Below, in pieces: positions 15,883 through 23,106 of a DNA stretch of 36,785 nucleotides. This stretch comes from Eubacteriales bacterium (lineage in GTDB: Bacteria; Bacillota; Clostridia; Oscillospirales; Oscillospiraceae), in contig JAUNQI010000018.1 in assembly GCA_030536255.1 (NCBI GenBank), positions 1-36,785 on the forward strand, read 5' to 3'. The translations under genes were made by a program, and so were the position numbers. How positions within the stretch are numbered: the stretch's first letter is position 1; every line of letters begins with the position of its first letter. The notes under the pieces are model-generated. The model ran no database searches. It saw nothing but the letters and a program-made list of their open reading frames with translations, and was not told the origin of the DNA.

Positions 15883-17682
15883 ATGAATAGAAAACAACTA
15901 TTACCTATTGTTTTGTCAATTCTCTTTGCACTTCCTTGCACTTATGGTTTCGGACTTTTTGTTCCGATGACCCGCAGCCTGCTGTGGGTTCTGCTGTACG
16001 GAATGTCTGCTTTCCTCGGGTGGCATGCGCTGAAAAAAAGACCGGGGAAAAGGGCGAATATTGCCGCTGCGGTTCTCGGCTTCGTTTTTGCATGCTTTAC
16101 TGCTGCGGGAACCGAGCTGGAAAGAGACGGACGCCTTGCTTTTTATGGTCTTATTGTTGTTCAGCTGATCGGCTTTGCACTATTCCTGTTTTTTGCACTC
16201 AAACTTTTGTTTTCAGCTGTATTGGAGTCTAAGCTCCTCTCCCAGGAAGCAGGAGACCTGACGGGAAATGAGAATCTGTTTTCCCAACCGTCTTCTTTGA
16301 AAAAAACAATAGTTTTTGCGATTGTTGCCGCGTTGCTGATCTTTATCTGCTGGTTGCCGTATTTTATTATTTTCTGGCCGGGAACGATGTCTTCGGATGC
16401 GCTCGGAGAAATCCGTCAGCAATTAGGTCTTTCTCCGCTTACGAATCATCACCCGGTGATCCACCAGCTTTTTATTAAGCTTTGTCTGGTGCTGGCCGGG
16501 AATTCCGTGGAAAAGGGAACGGCAGTATATTCCGTTTTCCAGATGATTCTTCTTTCCGGTGCTTTTGGAGCGGCACTGGCCTTTATCCGCAACAGGACTG
16601 TGACCCGATGGCCGGTGCTCCTGACCTTTTGCTTTTTCGCTTTCTTTCCGGTGAATCCGCTGTATGCAATCATGATGGAAAAAGGCTCAGCAATGGCGCC
16701 GGTGACGCTTATTCTGATCCTTCTGCTGATGAAGGAAATGGAAAGACCGTGCCCGGAAAGCTCAGCCGGCGGGACAAAAGGGGAGACCCCAGAAAAAAAT
16801 GCCGCCGGTTTACGGCGAACGCTAGAAATGATCCTGCTGATCGTGTCTTCTTTCCTGTTCTGTACGCTCCGGAACAATGGCCTGTATGCCTTTGTGATCG
16901 GGATGTTATTTGTTATGCTTTTGGCGGTGAAGTGGCAGAGAAAGCGTCTGCTTATTGTTTTTACTTTGTCTCTGATTATGGTTTTCGGATACAGATTCAT
17001 TCTGTTTGATGTAGTCGAGGTACCGAAGTCATCCTCGGGGGAAACGCTTTCGGTTCCACTTCAGCAAATCGCGAGAGTAGCGAAGGAATGCCCGGAAGAA
17101 CTCAACTCAGAAGAATTTGAGACGTTCGATGAGATGTTCAGTGATGTGACCGTCCTTGGAGATCTGTACGACCCTGTTTGCGCAGATCCGGTAAAGGCAC
17201 CGTCCATTTTCTCTTCGGAGGCTTTCCAAAATAATAAGGGAAAGTTTCTGAAAAGCTGGCTCCGGCTTGGCCTTCGGCATCCGAGAGAATATCTGGATGC
17301 TTTCCTGATGCAGAATTACGGTTACTGGTATACCGATACCGATGAGGCGGCCGTATCCTACAGTATTTATGAGCCGAATGACTTCGGTCTTTCCAATAAT
17401 AAACACTTTGAATCAGCACGATATAAGCTGATGGAGCTCCTCGGGAGAATTATGAACAGTAGCCCGGCGGCGATCCTGTTCAGCATAGGCTTCAGCTTCT
17501 GGCTTCTGGTGCTTACCATGGTGATTTTGTGGCTAAGAGGCTGCGGGAAATACGCGGTCCCGCTGATGATCATCGCAGCTCTCTGGCTTACTACATTAGC
17601 TTCTCCCGTATACTGCAGCTATCGTTATCTGTATCCGATGGTGGCGGTGCCGAACATGTTTTATCTGCATAAAAGAAGCTGA
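15883..17682 (+). CDS. DUF6020-like polytopic membrane protein
   Basis: This 599-residue protein has about 12 hydrophobic helices. Its most conserved-looking stretch is FWPGTMSSDALGEIRQ followed by LTNHHPVIHQLFIK, an Asp and His pair in an external loop typical of the DUF6020 group found in clostridial and streptococcal glycan clusters. The long external loop near residues 385-500 ends with YGYWYTDTDE. The fold resembles GT-C transferases or polysaccharide polymerases, but no activity has been assigned that I can state. It begins 15 bp after the GtrII-like gene and is therefore in the same transcription unit. Codons are richer in GC than those of its upstream neighbour. Confidence 0.7.
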   Translation: MNRKQLLPIVLSILFALPCTYGFGLFVPMTRSLLWVLLYGMSAFLGWHALKKRPGKRANIAAAVLGFVFACFTAAGTELERDGRLAFYGLIVVQLIGFALFLFFALKLLFSAVLESKLLSQEAGDLTGNENLFSQPSSLKKTIVFAIVAALLIFICWLPYFIIFWPGTMSSDALGEIRQQLGLSPLTNHHPVIHQLFIKLCLVLAGNSVEKGTAVYSVFQMILLSGAFGAALAFIRNRTVTRWPVLLTFCFFAFFPVNPLYAIMMEKGSAMAPVTLILILLLMKEMERPCPESSAGGTKGETPEKNAAGLRRTLEMILLIVSSFLFCTLRNNGLYAFVIGMLFVMLLAVKWQRKRLLIVFTLSLIMVFGYRFILFDVVEVPKSSSGETLSVPLQQIARVAKECPEELNSEEFETFDEMFSDVTVLGDLYDPVCADPVKAPSIFSSEAFQNNKGKFLKSWLRLGLRHPREYLDAFLMQNYGYWYTDTDEAAVSYSIYEPNDFGLSNNKHFESARYKLMELLGRIMNSSPAAILFSIGFSFWLLVLTMVILWLRGCGKYAVPLMIIAALWLTTLASPVYCSYRYLYPMVAVPNMFYLHKRS

Positions 17683-17731
17683 TCATTCACTAGAATGTGC
17701 TGACGGCTGCTCTGAAACTGGTGGACGGATA

Positions 17732-19390
17732 ATGAAAAAAACTGAGAATAAAAATGAACATCGCAATCAAGTAAAGTTTATACCGGCAGTAGTCATTTCA
17801 GCTGCGCTGACGGTGCTTCTGTTTCTGTATGCTCCCCTGATTATTTACTCCGGTAATTATGAAGATTTCACTTTCGATATATTTGATGTGCTGAAGTATG
17901 GATGTTTGTTGACAGCTGTAGCTATGATGGTCCTGATCGGAGCGTTTACGCTTATCAGAAGGCTGAGCGATAAACTGTATTATTTGGCCCTTGCAATTGC
18001 GTTGGCGGGTTTCGTTGGCTTTTTTGTTCAGGGCAATTTTCTTATCCGGGATCTTCCCCTTATGGATGGAACTGCTGTGAATTGGACGGACTATTCTTCC
18101 GCAAAAATTATATCTGCGGCGGTTTGGATTATTGCGGGTTTCGCTGCTGTGCTCATTGCTGCTTTCGCAGGAAAAGACAACCTCGAAAAAACAGTTTCAT
18201 CTGTTGGATGCTTTGGCCTTTTTTTCCTCTGCGTTTCTCTTGCCCTAACTATCTTTTCCGACCCACAGATCGTAGAACCTTCTACGGACACCTGTATGAC
18301 TGCAGACGGTTTTCTTGAGCTTTCTGAAAACGAAAATTTTGTTATTATTATGCTGGACTCTGTTGATGCTTCTCACTTCAACTCGATCGTTGAAAATGAT
18401 CCGCATTACAAGGATGTCTTTTCTGACTTCACATTTTATAAAAATACGATGGCAGGGTATCCTTTTACTCAGTATTCGGTTCCGTTTTTCCTCTTTGGGC
18501 AGTGGTATGAGAATAACGAGACGTATTCTGACTATCTTTCAAGATCACTTCAGGAATCACTGCTGATGAAGAGACTGACGGAGGACGAATATGACAGCCG
18601 TATTTTCTTTGATTACCTCCAGCAGGAAAATATCAGTCGGGATCTGTTTGACAATTTTCAGACTGTCAGGGAATTTAAGTCACCCGATCTGTTTTGTAAA
18701 ATGCTTCTGAAGCTTGTTGGCTTCAGATATCTTCCCTATGGATTGAAGCAGTATTGTGAGCTGCTTCCTGAAAACATAGCCTATGACAGTCTGAAAACAA
18801 ATGACGGTGAAGAGATTGATTACTATGATATCGGTGTGCGGGCTCTGTATGATCGGATCAACAGCACGGACATTACTTTTTCAAATCGGTCGTGTTTCCG
18901 GTTTATCTGTACGGAGGGTGCTCATGCTCCGTTTAATCTGGACAAGGATATCAATGAGATTCCGGACGGAGGTTACGACCAGAGCATTGAAGCAGCAATA
19001 ACGCTTGCGGATGCCTATATTTCAAAAATGAAGGATGCTGGTCTCTATGATAACAGCATAATAATTGTTCTTGCTGATCATGGAATAAGAGGGGATAATC
19101 CCAATGCCGGTACCGGTCGTCAGAATCCGATACTTCTGATTAAAGGTAAAAATGAACATCATCCCTATCAGGTTAGCGATGCGCCGATCTCGCATGAAGA
19201 TTTGCCTGAAGCATATATGAAGCTAATGGATGGAGAAAAGGGAGACGCATGCTTCTCCTGGAATGAGGGAGACAGCAGAACGAGAAGGTATATGCTTTCC
19301 GTTGTTAAAGAAAACAGAATTTATGAGTATTCCTCAAATGGTCATGCGTCTGACCTTGGAATGATGATAGAGAGCGGAACGGTATATTAA
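17732..19390 (+). CDS. Membrane-anchored sulfatase-like phospho-group transferase
   Basis: This 552-residue protein has four or five N-terminal helices within residues 15-175, then an external alkaline-phosphatase-superfamily domain. It shows metal-binding D209 in IIMLDSVDAS, a candidate nucleophile T246 in YPFTQYSVP, a His in TEGAHAPF, and ADHG with D449-H450. It is a distant paralogue of the protein at 9264: both share the short N-terminal loop pattern (NYEDFTF, NYNDFVF) and domain order, but base composition differs strongly. A transfer of phosphoglycerol or a similar group to the surface glycan is inferred from family and context; the acceptor is unknown. Confidence 0.8.
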   Translation: MKKTENKNEHRNQVKFIPAVVISAALTVLLFLYAPLIIYSGNYEDFTFDIFDVLKYGCLLTAVAMMVLIGAFTLIRRLSDKLYYLALAIALAGFVGFFVQGNFLIRDLPLMDGTAVNWTDYSSAKIISAAVWIIAGFAAVLIAAFAGKDNLEKTVSSVGCFGLFFLCVSLALTIFSDPQIVEPSTDTCMTADGFLELSENENFVIIMLDSVDASHFNSIVENDPHYKDVFSDFTFYKNTMAGYPFTQYSVPFFLFGQWYENNETYSDYLSRSLQESLLMKRLTEDEYDSRIFFDYLQQENISRDLFDNFQTVREFKSPDLFCKMLLKLVGFRYLPYGLKQYCELLPENIAYDSLKTNDGEEIDYYDIGVRALYDRINSTDITFSNRSCFRFICTEGAHAPFNLDKDINEIPDGGYDQSIEAAITLADAYISKMKDAGLYDNSIIIVLADHGIRGDNPNAGTGRQNPILLIKGKNEHHPYQVSDAPISHEDLPEAYMKLMDGEKGDACFSWNEGDSRTRRYMLSVVKENRIYEYSSNGHASDLGMMIESGTVY

Positions 19391-19403
19391 AGCTTATTAA
19401 ATG

Positions 19404-19436
19404 GAGAATATTACCAATTATTTTGTAAATGTTCTC
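19404..19436 (+). terminator. Weak hairpin after the 17732 gene
   Basis: GAGAATATT pairs with AATGTTCTC (9 bp, one G-U) around a 15-base loop. The following bases are not a real T-run, so termination would be weak at best. Confidence 0.3.
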
Positions 19437-19535
19437 TCATTAAACTAGAAACTAATTATATCTGTCTTTCTATCCTCAGATCCTTACGCAGAGATCACCG
19501 CTTTAACTGATTGGCTCAGCGAACGAAAAATCTCC
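19437..19535 (+). other. Possible C-terminal gene remnant between 17732 and 19557 genes
   Basis: In the frame ending TGA about 19 bp before the next start, a stop-free stretch reads ISVFLSSDPYAEITALTDWL and then SERKISV. It has no start codon with a ribosome site. The composition is that of real coding sequence, so it may be the tail of a deleted gene. The family is not recognised and the signal is short. Confidence 0.3.
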
Positions 19536-19556
19536 GTCTGATGATGGTGGAGCTTG

Positions 19557-21677
19557 ATGAACAATAAGAAAAAAAATAAAAAACCGAATACCTTCTCCTG
19601 TATCCTCAGCAGTGTTCTGCTTTCTGCAGAGCTTTGTGCGATTGCGGATGCTGCGCTGGCCCTTCTGGATTATCCGGTACCTGTTTGGCTGGCTCTGCTC
19701 ATATTCGTTGCATTGACACTGCTCCTTTCTCTCGTCTCTTTCCACCGCAGGAAAGCTGTCTGGAAGGCATTTATCTCGGTTACATCTGTGATTGTTGTCC
19801 TTGCTGCGGCTGCAGGAGGGATTTGGTTTCACTTTTACAGGTCATCCGTTTATGAAGACGCCGGTGAGCTTCTTTCCGCTTCCGGGGAGGGAAACGCTTT
19901 GCCTGCTGATTTAGGAAACGCGCCTTTCTTTTCAAGGAAAAACGTCATGCTCATTGTGCCGCATCAGGATGATGATCTGAATCTTCTTGCCGGCTCAATT
20001 GAAAAATTTGTCGCTGCGGGAAGTGAGATGCGGGTTGTATATACGACCAACGGAGATTATTCAGCGGAAAACGCGGAAATCCGTCTGAATGAGTCGCTTA
20101 GGGTGCTGGGCAGTTACGGGATTCCGGAGGAGAATATTATTTTTCTCGGGTATGGAGATTCCTGGAAAGGCCCGGTGCATCTCTATAATGCGCCCGACGA
20201 TGAGATCCTGGAATCCCGTGCGGGGTTTACGTCGGTTTACGGTACAGAGGATCATCCTGCCTGGAAGAATGGGAACGCCTACACCCGTTCAAATTTCATT
20301 TCCGATCTGAAGAATGTGATCCTTACATTTCGTCCGGAAGTCATTTTCTGCGTGGATTGTGATCATCATGATGATCATATCGCCGCCTCTCTGTTTTTTG
20401 ACCGCATAATGGGGCAGATAAAAAAAGAGACCCCGGACTACTGTCCTCACGTCTATAAAGGCTTTGCCTATGGGACGGCTTACGATGCTGAGGATGACTT
20501 TTACAGCCTCAATATTCTCTCGTCGGTACCTCCGTTTGATTCTCTGGGAATCTCTCCTCAGGGGGCGTACCGATGGCCTGACCGCGTGCGTCTTCCCGTT
20601 GAACCTACTTCACTGTCAAGATCCATGCTTTCCTGCGGTACCTATGAGAAGCTGCGAATGTATGCTTCCCAGTCCGCAAGATTTCATGCCGGAGGGATCA
20701 TTAACGGCGACAAGGTCTTTTGGGAAAGGGAGACAACTGCACTGTCTTATTCCGCTCGTGCCGGTGCCAGCTCCGGTGATGCTTCAAGGCTCAATGACTT
20801 CATGCTCTGCGATACGGCCAATATTGGGAATACATCCGCAGATATTTTTCACGCAGGCACATGGATCCCTGAAGAGGACGATCCGGAGAAATGCGCGTAT
20901 CTGATCTTTGACGACCCGATAAAAATAGAAAGGCTGTGCTTGTATGATAGTCCGTCGTTGAGTGACAATATCCTGGAAGCGGAAATAACTCTTGCTGAAT
21001 ATTCGGATAATTCTCTTTCAACAGAGATTCTGAATGAAATCACATTCCTTACCGGTCCGCTTGATCCGGACGGACACTGCACAGAGATCTTTCCGGAGAT
21101 CCCGGAAGGGATGGAAATCGGTTATGTTTCTGTGAGGATCATCCGTTCGGAGGGGGACTGCGGCGGCCTTGCCGAGCTGGAGGTTTACGGCAGCGTGAGA
21201 AATTCCGGAGAGACTTATCCACCTGAGCAGAAAGCGGACGGCTTTATAAAGATTACGGATTCGGAAGATAACTTTGTCTATGATTATTACCTTTCTTCCG
21301 GAGAGGGAACCTTTGGTCTGTACGGTTATCAGTGCAGCGCAGATCCGGAGGACTACGAGATCACCTGTACCGGTACCGGATGCACAGCATATTTGGAAGA
21401 CGGAATGATCAAAGTGGAGTGCCCGAAGGGGAAGATGTGTATCCTGACGGTGACGGAAAAGATTCCGGAAGACAGCGGTGACGATTCCGATTCTTCAGCC
21501 CTTAAAGAAGTCGTTTCAGACAGCGTAATCATCCGCGGAGCGGATCCTCTGATGAAGCTCGGGCAGAATTTGGAAGCGTTTGTTTATGATAATTACGCAA
21601 AGCTTCAGCAAACCGCAATATATTCGATTTTAAGAGGAATATATCATTTGTTGGGCGGAGAAACCATCATTCTGTAG
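19557..21677 (+). CDS. Membrane-anchored PIG-L (LmbE-type) deacetylase
   Basis: This 706-residue protein has three hydrophobic helices near residues 15-95 and then an external PIG-L domain. The zinc motifs are PHQDDD (135-140, a variant of PHPDDE) and DHHDDH (269-274). PIG-L enzymes remove N-acetyl groups from amino sugars. After the catalytic domain, residues ~370-700 are rich in beta and acidic residues and may bind carbohydrate, far longer than a plain ~230-residue PIG-L enzyme. The ATG at 19557 follows GGTGGAG (19546-19552). It closes the glycan cluster, suggesting deacetylation of an amino-sugar side chain at the cell surface (inference). Confidence 0.85.
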   Translation: MNNKKKNKKPNTFSCILSSVLLSAELCAIADAALALLDYPVPVWLALLIFVALTLLLSLVSFHRRKAVWKAFISVTSVIVVLAAAAGGIWFHFYRSSVYEDAGELLSASGEGNALPADLGNAPFFSRKNVMLIVPHQDDDLNLLAGSIEKFVAAGSEMRVVYTTNGDYSAENAEIRLNESLRVLGSYGIPEENIIFLGYGDSWKGPVHLYNAPDDEILESRAGFTSVYGTEDHPAWKNGNAYTRSNFISDLKNVILTFRPEVIFCVDCDHHDDHIAASLFFDRIMGQIKKETPDYCPHVYKGFAYGTAYDAEDDFYSLNILSSVPPFDSLGISPQGAYRWPDRVRLPVEPTSLSRSMLSCGTYEKLRMYASQSARFHAGGIINGDKVFWERETTALSYSARAGASSGDASRLNDFMLCDTANIGNTSADIFHAGTWIPEEDDPEKCAYLIFDDPIKIERLCLYDSPSLSDNILEAEITLAEYSDNSLSTEILNEITFLTGPLDPDGHCTEIFPEIPEGMEIGYVSVRIIRSEGDCGGLAELEVYGSVRNSGETYPPEQKADGFIKITDSEDNFVYDYYLSSGEGTFGLYGYQCSADPEDYEITCTGTGCTAYLEDGMIKVECPKGKMCILTVTEKIPEDSGDDSDSSALKEVVSDSVIIRGADPLMKLGQNLEAFVYDNYAKLQQTAIYSILRGIYHLLGGETIIL

Positions 21678-21851
21678 ATGATTTATTTGTACCTGCTGTT
21701 TCAGGTCGTACCGGAGCTGGGAAATAATTACTTACGTGATAAAATGAAAGCACCTGCCACAATAAACATTTACGCCAGTTTCATAGGTGTTTGTGAAATG
21801 CACCTGCAAGATTTCTTATCCAATAATCAACAAACAGCGGCAGACCAATGA
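21678..21851 (+). CDS. Possible 57-residue ORF directly after and in frame with the deacetylase
   Basis: An ATG immediately follows the TAG stop of the deacetylase gene and opens 57 codons (MIYLYLLFQVVPELG... to NNQQTAADQ), ending inside the terminator stem. It is in the same frame, so readthrough of the amber stop would add a C-terminal extension. There is no clear ribosome site, and I recognise no family. It could be a translationally coupled small protein, a decayed gene tail or chance. Confidence 0.3.
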   Translation: MIYLYLLFQVVPELGNNYLRDKMKAPATINIYASFIGVCEMHLQDFLSNNQQTAADQ

Positions 21852-21876
21852 CGGTTTTGGTTTGCCGCTCATTTTT
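21836..21876 (+). terminator. Terminator closing the glycan cluster
   Basis: AGCGGCAGACCAA (21836-21848) pairs with TTGGTTTGCCGCT (21857-21869) with one G-U, loop of 8, followed by CATTTTTATTT. Confidence 0.88.
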
Positions 21877-21878
21877 AT

Positions 21879-21907
21879 TTGCAGGAACCGGACAGTTATA
21901 GTATAAT
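21879..21907 (+). promoter_or_regulatory. Probable sigma-A promoter
   Basis: TTGCAG (21879-21884), 17-bp spacer, TATAAT (21902-21907), directly after the terminator. It would start a transcript with a leader of about 200 bases before the ATG at 22122. Confidence 0.7.
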
Positions 21908-22121
21908 ATAAAATTAGCTTGATATGACATATCGTGAAAAGGGTTTAAGCTTGTTCCTGCAGTATGTTGTCCGGACGAAACCACATTTGAGCTTCTGGAA
22001 TCATAATTCCTTGAACTTTGAAAACAGGAAAAAAATTTCGGCCCCATGCATATTAATAAGTATAGTATTAATTAAAGAAACTTACTGTTTATTTGGAAAT
22101 TTAGGAAAACTAATTAAACAA

Positions 22122-22898
22122 ATGGAAGACGAATCAAAGAAAAAACTTGTAAATACAGCCGTTGCTGCGGCAGCCGTAACGGGAGTTCTCGTCGGAGGAC
22201 TTTTCAACTCGCCCGCAGATCTTGCCGGGGAGTCCGGCAGTACCGCTGTGGACAGAACAGCTCCCCCTCCGGCCATTGAAATGATGGCGGAAGAGCCGGA
22301 AGAGGATACCGGATCCGGCGGAACCGGAGAGCTTCCTTCAGAGGGCTCGCCGGAGGAAGAGGAAAAGAATTCATCCGGCGGCGGAGGCTCCGGTTCGGGA
22401 AGCAGCGGCGCCGGAGAAGGTCCGGAAGCGGTTTCCGGAAGCGTAGCTCAGACGGGAAATATTCTCAGAAATGCGATCATGAAGCTTCCCAAGTGGGTTC
22501 GTTCCCTTGTCGGCGTGCCTCTCTGGTGTGTTGGCTGGCTTTTGATCAGCTCCGCTTCTGCTCTCTGGTCGGCGGTCCTTTCGCCTGTCCTCGGGGCTGT
22601 CTCCGGATGGATCCTGACGGCTGCGCTGATCCTGATCACGGCGGCGGTTGCCGTAAAGGCTGCGTTTCCGGATCTGCCGCTGAAGAAAATCCTGAATAAA
22701 CGGACGCTTCTTGGCACGCTGATCGGAGTGACGATTCTTGCTCTTTTCAATGCGGTTCTGCCGTTCTTTTCGGAAAGCTATGAGCGGATCGCTACCCTTG
22801 TGAAGATTCTGGGTTCCACGGCTGTTCTGGCGGTTGTTCTGTTCCCGTTCTTCCGGAAGAAAAAAGCCGCGGAGGTTTCGGCAATCTCAAAAGGATAG
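22122..22898 (+). CDS. Unrecognised membrane protein with Gly/Ser/Glu-rich linker
   Basis: From the ATG at 22122 the protein is 258 residues (MEDESKKKLVNTAV...). An upstream in-frame ATG at 21924 would add 66 residues of poor coding character, so it is not preferred; neither start has a strong ribosome site. There is one N-terminal helix (about 8-25). A linker of about 85 residues follows, very rich in Gly, Ser, Glu and Pro (for example SGGGGSGSGSSGAGEG). Four C-terminal helices end in FFRKKKAAE. I do not recognise a family. It precedes the solute-binding lipoprotein gene by 208 bp. Confidence 0.6.
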   Translation: MEDESKKKLVNTAVAAAAVTGVLVGGLFNSPADLAGESGSTAVDRTAPPPAIEMMAEEPEEDTGSGGTGELPSEGSPEEEEKNSSGGGGSGSGSSGAGEGPEAVSGSVAQTGNILRNAIMKLPKWVRSLVGVPLWCVGWLLISSASALWSAVLSPVLGAVSGWILTAALILITAAVAVKAAFPDLPLKKILNKRTLLGTLIGVTILALFNAVLPFFSESYERIATLVKILGSTAVLAVVLFPFFRKKKAAEVSAISKG

Positions 22899-22955
22899 AA
22901 GGCTCAGACAGGTCAGACCGAAGCGCTCAAAAGACGGATGACCGATGAACATTCA

Positions 22956-23077
22956 CAGTTTACAATCAGGTAACAAGTTCCGGTCGCAGTTTACAGTCTA
23001 TACATAAAAAATATGTTATAAAGATATCGGTCATGCGTATTATGTATTGAATGCCGGTCAAATGTCGGCTGTAAACT
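22956..23077. repeat. Three AGTTTACA motifs upstream of the lipoprotein gene
   Basis: CAGTTTACA occurs at 22956-22964 and again at 22987-22995, and the inverse TGTAAACT at 23070-23077. Several GACCG/CGGTC words are interspersed. This 208-bp gap before 23107 probably holds the promoter, though I found no clean -35/-10 pair; a TATAAA near 23016 is possible. The repeats look like binding sites for a regulator. Confidence 0.4.
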
Positions 23078-23106
23078 ATGAACAGGTTCCCACAGGAGGA
23101 AGATCA

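Noticed and set aside
16449..17000. 183-residue minus-strand frame opposite the DUF6020-like gene
   Set aside because: Antisense shadow; the plus strand is a continuous polytopic membrane protein with a conserved NHHPVIH loop.
21924..22121. N-terminal extension of the orphan membrane protein to ATG 21924
   Set aside because: The extra 66 residues have no ribosome site, poor coding character and lie in the AT-rich leader; the ATG at 22122 starts a normal charged-then-hydrophobic N-terminus.
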